From Burkholderiaceae bacterium (lineage in GTDB: Bacteria > Pseudomonadota > Gammaproteobacteria > Burkholderiales > Burkholderiaceae_C): a stretch of DNA of 64,000 nucleotides. The position numbers and the translations under genes were made by a program. Positions 1-8,128 of this stretch are shown piece after piece. Every line of letters begins with the position of its first letter. The stretch's first letter is position 1. The notes beneath the pieces were generated by a model. It ran no database searches, was not told the DNA's origin, and saw nothing but the letters and a program-made list of their open reading frames with translations. The stretch lies in assembly GCA_016790575.1 (NCBI GenBank), contig JAEUOU010000029.1, positions 124,001-188,000 on the forward strand. The letters run 5' to 3'.

Positions 1-1488
1 GTGCAGGGCGGCACGGCGACGCTGGTGATTGCGGTGCTCAACACCAACGACGTGGCGCGTACCGGCACCCCGACCAATACCTTCACCGACAACCTGCCCG
101 CCGGTGTGACGCTGGCCTCCGGCGTGTCGACCAACAGCTGCGCGGCCAGCAGCCTGACCGACGGCGCCGGCGGCGCGCTGAACGCCGGGGACACCAGCGT
201 GCGCCTGAACGGCGGCAACTTTCCCGCAGGCAGTGTCTGTACCCTGTCGGTGGTGGTGACCAGTGTCACCGCCGGCACGGTGGACAACGTCATCCCGCCC
301 GGCTCGGTGACCACCCTGGAGGGCAGCACCAACCCCGATCCGGCCACCGCCCGGTTGCGCGTGCTGGCACCACCGACGATTGCGAAGTCCTTCAACCCGA
401 CCTCGCTGGCCTCGGCGCAGCCGTCCACATTGACCTTCACCCTGGGCAACCCGAATTCGGCGGCGCTGCTGCCCGGCGGCCTGACCGGCGCGCAGTTCAC
501 CGACAGCCTGCCCGCCGGCCTGACCGTCACGCTCAGCGGCCCGGCCGCGGGCAGTTGTGTCGGCGCATCGGGCAATCTGCTCACCGCGGGCGCGACCAGC
601 CTGGCGATCACCGGGTTGACCATTCCGGCGGCCGGCTCGTGCACGGTGGCACTGCTGGTCAATGCCGGTGCCGTCGGGGTCTATCCGAACCAGAGCTCCG
701 GGGTCATCACCACACTGCTGCCCACCGCGAGCGCGCCGTCCAACACCGCCACGCTGACCGTGCTGGCGGCGCCGAGCCAGAGCAAATCCATCAGTCCCGC
801 CACGATTCTCAGTGGTGGCACGGGAACGGCCGTGCTGACGATCACCCTCAGCAACCCCAACACCACCGTGGTCAACCTGGCGTCGCCCGCGGTGACCGAT
901 GCCTTTCCCGGCAGCCCCGGCACCATGACGGTGGCCAGCCCGCTGACCACCAGCAATACCTGTGGCGGGACCTTGCAGGACAGCGGCGGGGGCGCGCTGG
1001 CGGCAGCGGATGTCGGCATCCGGCTTACCGGCGGCAGCCTTGCGGCCTCCGGCACCTGTGCGTTCAGCGTGGTGGTGCTGGCCCCCACGCCCGGCCTGTA
1101 CCTCAACACCACCTCGGTGCTGGACACCGTCAACGCCGGTTCGGCGCCCGCGGCGACTGCCTCGCTGACCGTGACGCCGTCGGCGCACCTGGAAGTGACC
1201 AAAACCAACAGCGAAACCACGCTGACCGCCGGCCAGTCCACCACCTACGTCATCACCGTCACCAACCTGGGGCCGGCGTCCGGGGCCGGCACCACCGTGG
1301 TGGACCCGGCGGCCAGCGGTCTGGACTGCACCACCCTGAGTTGCAGCGCCAGCGGCGGCGCCGTCTGTCCGGCGGGCCCGCTGGATGTGCCGACGTTGCA
1401 AGGCGCCGGTTACCTGGTGCCGACACTGCCGGCATCCAGTTCGGTCAGTTTCTCGCTGGGCTGCACCGTCACCGCCACCGGCGAGTGA
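1..1488 (+). CDS. DUF11-repeat surface or secreted protein, C-terminal part
   Basis: This is the 3' part of a longer gene, since the frame is open from the first base of the window. At least four repeats of about 110-130 residues are visible. Each carries a (F/V)TD-x-(L/F)P-type strand followed by a Cys-containing stretch, as in DUF11/conserved-repeat (TIGR01451) proteins, which form Ig-like beta folds in large exported proteins. Composition is Thr/Ser/Gly/Ala-rich and Lys-poor, as expected outside the cell. The protein ends directly after a repeat, and I see no LPXTG, PEP-CTERM or membrane-anchor segment. The role is unknown; an adhesin or surface-layer-like function is only a guess. Confidence 0.75.
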   Translation: MQGGTATLVIAVLNTNDVARTGTPTNTFTDNLPAGVTLASGVSTNSCAASSLTDGAGGALNAGDTSVRLNGGNFPAGSVCTLSVVVTSVTAGTVDNVIPPGSVTTLEGSTNPDPATARLRVLAPPTIAKSFNPTSLASAQPSTLTFTLGNPNSAALLPGGLTGAQFTDSLPAGLTVTLSGPAAGSCVGASGNLLTAGATSLAITGLTIPAAGSCTVALLVNAGAVGVYPNQSSGVITTLLPTASAPSNTATLTVLAAPSQSKSISPATILSGGTGTAVLTITLSNPNTTVVNLASPAVTDAFPGSPGTMTVASPLTTSNTCGGTLQDSGGGALAAADVGIRLTGGSLAASGTCAFSVVVLAPTPGLYLNTTSVLDTVNAGSAPAATASLTVTPSAHLEVTKTNSETTLTAGQSTTYVITVTNLGPASGAGTTVVDPAASGLDCTTLSCSASGGAVCPAGPLDVPTLQGAGYLVPTLPASSSVSFSLGCTVTATGE

Positions 1489-1512
1489 ATTCGCCGGGCG
1501 GGCGGGTGGCGC

Positions 1513-2103
1513 TCAGCCGGCGTCGGGCTCCTGCGCCGCGCGCGCCAGGCGGGCGCTGCGCCAGTAGACGTCGTCACCCGGCAGGCCGTCGCTGCGGTGG
1601 CGATTGAGCACCCGGGCGAGCACGAACATCAGGTCGCTCAGGCGGTTGAGGTACTGGCGCGGGGTGTCTTTGAGCGCGTCCTGCGCGCCCAGCGCGACCA
1701 CGGCCCGCTCGGCACGGCGGGCCACCGTGCGGCAGACATGGGCTTGCGCGGCGGCACGGGTGCCGGCGGGAAGGATGAATTCCTGCAGGCGCGGCAGTTG
1801 CGCGTTGTAGTGCGCCAGGGCGTCGTCCAGCGTGGCCAGCGCCTGCGGCTGGAGCAGCTCGAAGCCTGGAATGGACAGCTCGCCGCCCAGATTGAACAAC
1901 TGGTGCTGGATCTCGACCAGCAGTTCGCGCACCGGCTCCGGCAGGGGCTCACACAACAGCACGCCAATATGGGAGTTGAGTTCGTCGACATCGCCCATGG
2001 CGTGGACACGAAGGCTGTTCTTGGAAACACGGGTGTTGTCACCCAGCCCGGTGGTGCCGTCGTCACCGGTGCGGGTTGCGATCTGGGTCAGGCGATTGGC
2101 CAT
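1513..2103 (-). CDS. PduO-type cob(I)alamin adenosyltransferase
   Basis: The 196-residue product should transfer the adenosyl group of ATP to the cobalt of cob(I)alamin or cob(I)yrinic acid diamide to make coenzyme B12. The PduO/ATR signature is clear: an N-terminal TRTGDDGTTGLG loop that binds ATP, then GDVDELNSHIG, and a helical C-terminal half with the conserved RRAERAVVAL and YLNRLSDLMFVLARVLN. The start was set at the ATG before ANRLTQIATRTGDDG, because the residues upstream look like untranslated leader. No other cobalamin gene is visible nearby, so this may be a salvage enzyme. It faces the FAD-dehydrogenase gene across a 200-bp divergent region that holds one copy of the dispersed repeat. 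Confidence 0.93.
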   Translation of the reverse strand: MANRLTQIATRTGDDGTTGLGDNTRVSKNSLRVHAMGDVDELNSHIGVLLCEPLPEPVRELLVEIQHQLFNLGGELSIPGFELLQPQALATLDDALAHYNAQLPRLQEFILPAGTRAAAQAHVCRTVARRAERAVVALGAQDALKDTPRQYLNRLSDLMFVLARVLNRHRSDGLPGDDVYWRSARLARAAQEPDAG

Positions 2104-2190
2104 GGCTGCGCTCCTTGCAATGCCTCTATTGTCCGCCGGGGCGGCGCCCGGGGGCCGGATCGGGGTTTTCGGCAGGTTTTTGGAACGATT

Positions 2191-2230
2191 TCTGCCCATA
2201 CCCAGCGTATTTCAGTCGTTCATAGCTATT
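2191..2230 (-). repeat. Dispersed intergenic repeat, copy 1
   Basis: Read on the minus strand this is AATAGC, seven bases, GAC, seven bases, CGCTGGGTATGGGC. It is one of nine copies in the window that align without gaps. It lies between two divergent genes, so it could overlap promoter sequence. Confidence 0.7.
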
Positions 2231-2304
2231 ATTTCAATAGCGTCGACTTGTCCGCCCAACCGACGTACACTGCGACCTGACCCGTACCGACCGGAGACCT
2301 GCCC

Positions 2305-3732
2305 GTGAACGCCCCTGCCGACCTGTCCGCGCTGAGCCCCCAGATTGCAACCCGCCCGATTCCGCCGGCCCTGCTCGACGCCCTGGCGCAACGGTTTGGC
2401 GCCCGGTGCTCGACCGCCCTGGCGGTGCGCGAGCAGCACGGGCGGGACGAATCGGCCTTCACCACGGTGCCGCCGCCGGCCGCCGTGGTGTTTGCCGAGT
2501 CGACGCAGGATGTGGCCGACGCGGTGCGCCTGGCCGCCGCCCATGAGGTGCCGGTGATTCCTTTCGGTGTGGGCTCGTCCCTCGAAGGGCACCTGCTGGC
2601 GGTGCAAGGGGGCATCAGCATCGACCTGGGGCGCATGAACCGGGTGCTGGCCGTTCACCCGCAGGACCTGACCGTGACCGTGCAGGCGGGCGTGACCCGC
2701 AAGCAGCTCAATGACGAAATCAAATCCACCGGCCTCTTTTTCCCGATCGATCCGGGCGCGGACGCCACGCTGGGTGGCATGTCGGCCACCCGGGCCAGCG
2801 GTACCAACGCCGTGCGCTACGGCACGATGCGCGAAAACGTGCTGTCGCTGGAGGTGGTCACCGCCGGTGGCGACGTGGTGCGCACCGGCACCCGGGCGCG
2901 CAAGTCATCGGCCGGATACGACCTGACGCGGCTGTTCGTGGGCAGCGAGGGCACGCTGGGCATCATCACCGAGGTGACGCTGCGCCTGTATCCGCTGCCC
3001 GAGGCGGTGTCGGCAGCGATCTGTTCCTTCCCGTCGGTCGCCGACGCCGTCAACACCACCATCGAGACGATACAGATGGGTGTGCCGATCGCGCGGGTGG
3101 AACTGATCGACGCCAACACGGTGCGTGCGGTCAACGCCCATTCCCGCCTGGGACTGCGCGAGGAGCCGCTGCTGCTGATGGAGTTTCACGGCTCCCCCGC
3201 CGGTGTGCGCGAACAGGCCGAGACGGTGCAGGAAATTGCCGCCAGTCACGGCGGGGAATCCTTCGAATGGGCCAGCACGCCGGAAGAGCGCACCCGGCTG
3301 TGGACCGCCCGGCACAACGCTTTTTTTGCCGCGCTGCAGAGCAAGCCCGGCTGCAAGGCCATCACCACCGACGCCTGTGTGCCCATTTCGCAGCTGGCCG
3401 AGGCCGTGGTCACCAGCGTGCACGAGGCCGAAGCCAGCGGCCTGCCCTACTTTCTTGTCGGCCATGTCGGCGACGGCAACTTCCATATGGGCTACCTGAT
3501 TGACCCCGACAGCGCCGCCGAACGGCAGTTGGCCGAAGACCTCAACCACCGGCTGGTCAACCACGCACTGGCGCTGGGTGGCACCTGCACCGGCGAGCAC
3601 GGGGTGGGCCTGCACAAGATGGGGTTTCTGCGCGATGAGGCCGGTGTCGGCACCATTGACCTGATGCGGGCCATCAAGCAGGCGCTGGACCCGAAGAACA
3701 TTCTCAACCCCGGCAAGATCTTCAGCCTCTGA
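2305..3732 (+). CDS. FAD-binding oxidase, D-lactate dehydrogenase / GlcD type
   Basis: The 475-residue protein belongs to the FAD-linked oxidase family that includes D-lactate dehydrogenase (cytochrome) and glycolate oxidase subunit GlcD. The N-terminal FAD-binding PCMH domain shows VIPFGVGSSLEGHL and DPGADATLGGM, followed by the GSEGTLGIITEVTLRLYPLP block. The C-terminal substrate domain has the family motifs VGHVGDGNFHMG and TCTGEHGVGLHK, whose histidines bind the 2-hydroxy acid. Substrate choice (D-lactate, glycolate or D-2-hydroxyglutarate) cannot be read from the sequence. It stands alone, without glcE/glcF neighbours, which favours a D-lactate dehydrogenase. The start is a GTG behind a GGAGA ribosome site. 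Confidence 0.92.
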   Translation: MNAPADLSALSPQIATRPIPPALLDALAQRFGARCSTALAVREQHGRDESAFTTVPPPAAVVFAESTQDVADAVRLAAAHEVPVIPFGVGSSLEGHLLAVQGGISIDLGRMNRVLAVHPQDLTVTVQAGVTRKQLNDEIKSTGLFFPIDPGADATLGGMSATRASGTNAVRYGTMRENVLSLEVVTAGGDVVRTGTRARKSSAGYDLTRLFVGSEGTLGIITEVTLRLYPLPEAVSAAICSFPSVADAVNTTIETIQMGVPIARVELIDANTVRAVNAHSRLGLREEPLLLMEFHGSPAGVREQAETVQEIAASHGGESFEWASTPEERTRLWTARHNAFFAALQSKPGCKAITTDACVPISQLAEAVVTSVHEAEASGLPYFLVGHVGDGNFHMGYLIDPDSAAERQLAEDLNHRLVNHALALGGTCTGEHGVGLHKMGFLRDEAGVGTIDLMRAIKQALDPKNILNPGKIFSL

Positions 3733-3756
3733 GCGCCGCCGGCGGCACGTCATCCC

Positions 3757-3786
3757 GAAAAAAAGCCCGGCACTGCCGGGCTTTTT
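3757..3786. terminator. Intrinsic terminator, probably bidirectional
   Basis: An AAAAAGCCCGGCA / TGCCGGGCTTTTT inverted repeat ends in a T-run on either strand. It follows the FAD-oxidase stop codon by about 25 bases and faces the convergent gene at 3831, so it can serve both. Confidence 0.88.
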
Positions 3787-3830
3787 GCTGACCGATGGGC
3801 TGCCGCGCCACAGTGCAGCGCAGCGCGGGT

Positions 3831-4337
3831 TCATCCCTGTTTCTGGATGTCGCTCATCTTGCAACCTTTGGACAGGAACAGCCCGGTCAGGTGGTCCTTG
3901 CGGCCCTGGGCCTGCTGCGCCTGCTGAGCGGCCAGCTGCGCCCCGGCGGCGGCCGCCGCCTGCTGGCCGGCGGCCTGCTGCGCAACGGCCTGTTGTGCCA
4001 GACCGCCGAAGAGGCCGCCGATGGCACCGGCGCCGCTGCCGAAACCGCCGAAGCCGAAGCCACTGCGTGCTGCCGCGTTGACCATGGCCTGCTGGGCCAC
4101 CGCCCCGGCGACGGCACCGGCAACGGCAGCACCCTGGCCGGCGCTGGGGTCGGCCACCGGCGCGGCCGCCACAGGCTGGTTCGCGCGGCCGATCACGGCA
4201 TCCATCTGGGTGATTTCACCGTAGACCTGCTGGCAGCTGAGGTCGTTGTCGGTCAGCTTGACCCGCTCGATCGGGGTCTGGGCGGACACCGCGGCACTGG
4301 CGGACAGGAGCAAGAGAAGGAGGGAGACATGTTTCAC
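3831..4337 (-). CDS. Exported Ala/Gln-rich protein of unknown function
   Basis: The 168-residue product begins with a signal peptide (VKHVSLLLLLLSASAAVSAQ, probable cleavage after VSA). It continues with DNDLSCQQVYGEITQMD, a Gly/Ala-rich centre (GFGFGGFGSGAGAIGGLFGG), and a coiled-coil-prone run of Gln/Ala around residues 110-145. Two Cys remain after cleavage, one near each end (LSCQQ and KGCKMS), and could form a disulfide. The GTG start at 4337 gives a clean signal peptide; an earlier start would put unrelated residues in front of it. I do not recognise a named family. It is probably periplasmic. Confidence 0.65.
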   Translation of the reverse strand: MKHVSLLLLLLSASAAVSAQTPIERVKLTDNDLSCQQVYGEITQMDAVIGRANQPVAAAPVADPSAGQGAAVAGAVAGAVAQQAMVNAAARSGFGFGGFGSGAGAIGGLFGGLAQQAVAQQAAGQQAAAAAGAQLAAQQAQQAQGRKDHLTGLFLSKGCKMSDIQKQG

Positions 4338-4422
4338 GGTCGGACTTTCTGAAGATGGAACCCGGACGAGCCTAGCGGTTCGACCGCCGGGCGTCACTCC
4401 CCGGATTGGGGGGCCCGCCCGA

Positions 4423-5352
4423 TCAGCCCCGCCCGGCGCGCAACTGGTCGATCAGGCCGTTCAGGGCCTCCAGGGAACCGAACTGCACCGCCAGTTCGCC
4501 CATTTCTTCGATCCGGCCGTGGCGCTTGACCCGCTTCTTGACCCGGATTTCGACTTCGGCGGTCAGCAGGTCCGAGAGTTCTTCCTCCAGACGGCGCAGG
4601 TCCCGGGACTTTTCTTTCTTGGGTTTTTGCGGCATCAGGTTGAATTCGGCACCCAGCTTTTTCACCAGGCTTTCGGCTTCGCGCACGGAGAGCTTGCGTG
4701 CTGCGATCTGGTTGGCTGCCGTGATCTGTGCCGCTTTGTCCAGCGCCAGCAGGGCCCGGGCGTGGCCCATGTCGATATCGCCGGCCATCAGCATGGTCTG
4801 CACCGGCTCGGCCAGATTGAGCAGGCGAAGCAGGTTGCTGGCCGCGCTGCGCGAGCGGCCCACCGCCTGCGCTGCCTGTTCATGGGTCAGTCCGAATTCC
4901 TTGACCAGGCGCTGCAGGCCCTGCGCTTCCTCCAGGGGGTTGAGGTCTTCCCGCTGGATGTTCTCGATCAGCGCCATCGCGGCGGCGGCTTCGTCGGGCA
5001 CGTCGCGCACCAGTACCGGCACCCGCTCCAGCCCGGCCAGGCGGGCGGCACGGAAACGCCGCTCGCCGGCAATGATTTCGTAGCGCCCGGCGTTGTCGCC
5101 GCCGGCCAGACGGCGAACAAGAATGGGCTGCATGATGCCCTGGGCACGAATCGACTCGGCCAGTTCGTACAAGGCCCCTTCGTCCATGCGGGTGCGCGGC
5201 TGGTAGGCACCCGGCACCAGATCGTCCAGCGACAGTTCACTGGTACGCTCCGCCGGGACGTCGCCTCCTTGCGGGTCGGTGTTCGGCTCGACGCGCGGGC
5301 CCAACAGGGCGTCGAGGCCGCGGCCGAGGCCTTTGGGTTTCTTGGTGACCAT
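4423..5352 (-). CDS. parB: Chromosome partitioning protein ParB
   Basis: The 309-residue CTPase and DNA-binding protein loads at parS and spreads along DNA to drive origin segregation with ParA. The N-terminus has the ParA-interaction motif KGLGRGLDALLG. The nuclease-like N-domain carries GERRFRAARLAGL and ENIQREDLNPLEEAQG. The helix-turn-helix is LTHEQAAQAVGRSRSAASNLLRLL, and the C-terminal dimerisation domain ends the protein. parA lies upstream but is separated by a small hydrolase gene. Four parS-like palindromes occur 2-5 kb away, in rsmG, in mnmG and upstream of mnmG. Confidence 0.97.
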   Translation of the reverse strand: MVTKKPKGLGRGLDALLGPRVEPNTDPQGGDVPAERTSELSLDDLVPGAYQPRTRMDEGALYELAESIRAQGIMQPILVRRLAGGDNAGRYEIIAGERRFRAARLAGLERVPVLVRDVPDEAAAAMALIENIQREDLNPLEEAQGLQRLVKEFGLTHEQAAQAVGRSRSAASNLLRLLNLAEPVQTMLMAGDIDMGHARALLALDKAAQITAANQIAARKLSVREAESLVKKLGAEFNLMPQKPKKEKSRDLRRLEEELSDLLTAEVEIRVKKRVKRHGRIEEMGELAVQFGSLEALNGLIDQLRAGRG

Positions 5353-5361
5353 GGTGTCTCC

Positions 5362-5916
5362 TCAGTTCGTCAGCAGATCGGCCAGCAGGGCCTGGCCATC
5401 CGGCCAGTCGCCCAACCCGGAATCGGCGTTGATATGGCCGCAGGGGCCAAGATGGTAGAAGGTGCTGCCCCAGTCGGCCGCCAGTCCGCCGGCATGGGCC
5501 AGGGAACCGTAGGGGTCGTCACTGCTGGCGACCAGCACGCTGGCAAACGGCAGGCGCTGGCGGGCAATCGGGCTCCAGCCCGGAATCAATGCGGCGAGAT
5601 CGGCGCGGCCGATTTCCGGTGGCGCGACCAGCAAGGCTCCGCGCACCCGGTGGTGGTTGCGGCTGTGCGCCGCCCACCAGGCCGTCAGCAGACAGCCCAG
5701 GCTGTGCGCGACCAGCACCAGCGGGCCCGGCGTCTGCAGCACGACGTCCTCCAGCCGCACCGTCCAGTCGCCGCGCAGCGGCCGCATCCAGTCGTGCTGT
5801 TGCACCCGCGTGTAGCCGAACGACTGCTCCCACCGGGTCTGCCAGTGACCAGGGCCACTGTCCTGCCAGCCGGGCAGCAGCAACACCGTGGCCGCGCCGG
5901 GATCAACCGCGACCAT
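5362..5916 (-). CDS. RBBP9/YdeN-type serine hydrolase
   Basis: The 184-residue alpha/beta hydrolase is of the RBBP9/YdeN family. It opens with LLLPGWQDSGPGHWQ. The nucleophile elbow is VLVAHSLGCL, the acid is in VASSDDPYGS, and the histidine is in LGPCGHINADSGLGDWPDG, all typical of the family. The natural substrate of these small esterases is not known. It sits between parA and parB, 9 bp from parB, so the three are probably co-transcribed. I recall this arrangement from Burkholderiales and infer that the gene is a passenger of the operon, not a segregation factor. Confidence 0.9.
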   Translation of the reverse strand: MVAVDPGAATVLLLPGWQDSGPGHWQTRWEQSFGYTRVQQHDWMRPLRGDWTVRLEDVVLQTPGPLVLVAHSLGCLLTAWWAAHSRNHHRVRGALLVAPPEIGRADLAALIPGWSPIARQRLPFASVLVASSDDPYGSLAHAGGLAADWGSTFYHLGPCGHINADSGLGDWPDGQALLADLLTN

Positions 5917-5941
5917 CGGCGGCTCCTGGGGGTTTGAAAAT

Positions 5942-5982
5942 CATAGCAAAGCAAGACTGTTTTGCGCTGGGTACTGGCAAAT
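5942..5982 (+). repeat. Dispersed intergenic repeat, copy 2
   Basis: CATAGC, seven bases, GAC, seven bases, CGCTGGGTACTGGC. It fills most of the 78-bp gap between the hydrolase gene and parA, in the orientation opposite to those genes. Confidence 0.75.
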
Positions 5983-5994
5983 AATGGGTCAAAG

Positions 5995-6765
5995 TCACCC
6001 CCGCCGGACCCGTTCGACCATTTCGCGGGCGAATTCCACAAAGGCCTGGCTGCCTTTGGCGGCCGGATCGAACACCACGCCGGGCAAGCCGTAGCTGGGC
6101 GCTTCGGCCAGGCGGACGTTGCGCGGGATCACGGTATCGAACACCTTGTCGCCAAAGTGGGCCTTGAGCTGGTCACTGACCTGCTGCTGCAAGGTAATGC
6201 GCGGATCAAACATCACCCGCAACAGGCCGATGATCTGCAATTGGCGGTTGAGGTTGGCATGGACCTGCTTGATGGTGTTGACCAGATCGGTCAAGCCTTC
6301 GAGGGCGAAGTACTCGCACTGCATCGGCACGACGACCCCATGGGCCGAGCACAGCCCGTTCAGGGTCAGCAGGCTCAGGGACGGCGGGCAGTCGATGAGC
6401 ACGAAGTCGTAGTCGTCCGCCACCTCGGACAAGGCGGTCTTCAGGCGTTTTTCGCGATGGTCCAGCGCCACCAGCTCGACCTCGGCGCCCGCCAGCTCGC
6501 GATTGGCGCCGAGCACGTGATAGCCACATTTCTCCGACAGCACTGCAGCTTCGCGGATCGAGGCCGACTCCAGCAGCACGTCATACACGCTCAGCGGCAT
6601 CTTGCGCTTGTCCACCCCCGAGCCCATGGTGGCATTGCCCTGCGGGTCGAGGTCGATCATCAGCACGCGCTGCCCCACCGTGGCCAGTCCGGCGGCAAGG
6701 TTGACGGTGGTGGTGGTCTTGCCGACACCGCCCTTCTGGTTGGCAACGCAGAATATCTTGGCCAT
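5995..6765 (-). CDS. parA: Chromosome partitioning ATPase ParA
   Basis: The 256-residue Walker-type ATPase (Soj/ParA) binds DNA non-specifically as an ATP dimer and moves ParB-parS complexes. The deviant Walker A motif is [20 protein letters not shown] near the N-terminus, with the signature lysine in KGG. Walker B is DFVLIDCPPSLS, and the switch region VVPMQCEYFALEGL follows. The short N-terminus lacks the helix-turn-helix extension of plasmid type Ia ParA, so this is the chromosomal type. It lies downstream of lysE and upstream of the hydrolase and parB. Confidence 0.97.
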   Translation of the reverse strand: MAKIFCVANQKGGVGKTTTTVNLAAGLATVGQRVLMIDLDPQGNATMGSGVDKRKMPLSVYDVLLESASIREAAVLSEKCGYHVLGANRELAGAEVELVALDHREKRLKTALSEVADDYDFVLIDCPPSLSLLTLNGLCSAHGVVVPMQCEYFALEGLTDLVNTIKQVHANLNRQLQIIGLLRVMFDPRITLQQQVSDQLKAHFGDKVFDTVIPRNVRLAEAPSYGLPGVVFDPAAKGSQAFVEFAREMVERVRRG

Positions 6766-6804
6766 GGGTCCTCTCGGGTGAAAGAGAAAAAGGGCTTGTG
6801 CCGG

Positions 6805-7419
6805 CTATTTGGACCAGACCAGCCTGATGCCAAAGCCGATCAGGAACACGCCGGCGATTTTTTCGAGCACTCGGCCGATGACCGGACTGGCGCGCAGTCG
6901 CTCGGCCAGGAAATGCGTGAGCAACACGACGACCAGCCCGTAGAGGAAGGCCAGGACCGCAATGGTGGCGGCCAGGACACCGAAGGTCAGCAGACCCTGG
7001 TGACGCGCCGGATCGATGAACAGCGGAAAGAACGCCATGTAAAAGACGATGGCCTTGGGGTTCAGCAAGGTGATGGCAAAGGCCTGCTGGAAATAGTGGC
7101 TGGGCCTGATATGCAGCACGGGTGCACTGCCGGGTTTGGCAACCAGCATCTTGAACCCCAGCCAGGCCAGGTAGGCTGCGCCCAGCCACTGCACTGCGGC
7201 AAAGGCCGCGGGATAGGCGGCCAGCAAGGCTGCGACGCCCGCCACCGCCATCCACATCAGGACCTGGTCACCGGCGATCACCCCCAGGGTGGCGCCCATG
7301 CCACCGGCCACACCGCCTTTGCTGGTGGAGGTGATGAGCGCCAGATTGCCCGGGCCGGGGATCAGCAGAAACACAATCATGGCGGCAACGAATGCGCCGT
7401 AGTCCGAGATGCCGAACAT
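6805..7419 (-). CDS. LysE family amino-acid exporter
   Basis: The 204-residue inner-membrane protein has about six hydrophobic helices and belongs to the LysE/RhtB family of amino-acid exporters. Family marks are PGPGNLALITSTSKGG in the first helix-loop and LLNPKAIVFYMAFFPLFID in the centre. The substrate is not predictable; homologues export threonine, homoserine, lysine or leucine. The ATG at 7419 is preferred to the adjacent GTG at 7422, because AGGA then lies 6 bases ahead. It lies between rsmG and parA in the same direction. Confidence 0.92.
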   Translation of the reverse strand: MFGISDYGAFVAAMIVFLLIPGPGNLALITSTSKGGVAGGMGATLGVIAGDQVLMWMAVAGVAALLAAYPAAFAAVQWLGAAYLAWLGFKMLVAKPGSAPVLHIRPSHYFQQAFAITLLNPKAIVFYMAFFPLFIDPARHQGLLTFGVLAATIAVLAFLYGLVVVLLTHFLAERLRASPVIGRVLEKIAGVFLIGFGIRLVWSK

Positions 7420-7462
7420 CACAAATCCTGGATTGGTGGGAGCGAGGAGTTTACGTTACCGG

Positions 7463-8128
7463 CTAACCGGACACTGGCGCTTTGCGCATCCAGATCACAC
7501 AGCGCTCGGCATGAAGGTCTGGCACCTGTAGCGGTTCCACGTGAAACACCTCAATACCCGCGGGCAGTGCCGCGATTTCTTCTCCGGGGTGTCGCCCCTT
7601 CATGGCCAACCAGCAACCCCCTTCGGCGAGTGCCGCCTCGGAGCCGCTCACAAAATCGGCGAGTGTGGCAAAGGCCCGTGAGGAGATGACATCAAACGGT
7701 GCGATGCCGCGCGCACCCAAGGTTTCGACCCGCGCATGCAGACCCCGCAAATTCGGCAGAGTCAGGCTGGCCGCAACCTGCTGTACGAACGCCGCTTTCT
7801 TTGCGACCGCGTCGACACAGGTGACCGCGACTTCCGGACAACCGATTGCGATGACCACCCCTGGCAGACCAGCCCCGGCACCCACGTCAAGCAAACGGGC
7901 TGCCCGTGTTCCGGTGTGTCGACGCAAAGGCTGCACTACCGCCAGGCTGTCGAGCAGATGATGGGTCAGCATAGCGTGCGGCTCGCGGACCGCGGTGAGG
8001 TTGTAGACCTGGTTCCATTTGCGCATCAGTTCCAGATAGTCCAGCAACTGGTCGACCTGGCGGCTGGTCAGTTGCACGCCCAGCGCCGCCGCGCCGGCTT
8101 CCAGCTCGGGTCGCAACGCCGCTGTCAT
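7463..8128 (-). CDS. rsmG: 16S rRNA (guanine527-N7)-methyltransferase RsmG
   Basis: The 221-residue SAM-dependent methyltransferase (GidB) modifies G527 of 16S rRNA; loss of function gives low-level streptomycin resistance. The SAM-binding motif [17 protein letters not shown] is plain. N-terminal [20 protein letters not shown] and the central [14 protein letters not shown] are family blocks. It overlaps mnmG by 4 bp (ATGA), indicating translational coupling. A one-mismatch parS-like site lies near its 3' end. Confidence 0.97.
   Translation of the reverse strand: MTAALRPELEAGAAALGVQLTSRQVDQLLDYLELMRKWNQVYNLTAVREPHAMLTHHLLDSLAVVQPLRRHTGTRAARLLDVGAGAGLPGVVIAIGCPEVAVTCVDAVAKKAAFVQQVAASLTLPNLRGLHARVETLGARGIAPFDVISSRAFATLADFVSGSEAALAEGGCWLAMKGRHPGEEIAALPAGIEVFHVEPLQVPDLHAERCVIWMRKAPVSG
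7534..7547. promoter_or_regulatory. parS-like site 1 (one mismatch)
   Basis: GTTCCACGTGAAAC differs by one base from the parS core GTTTCACGTGAAAC. It lies inside rsmG, about 2.2 kb from parB. Confidence 0.7.
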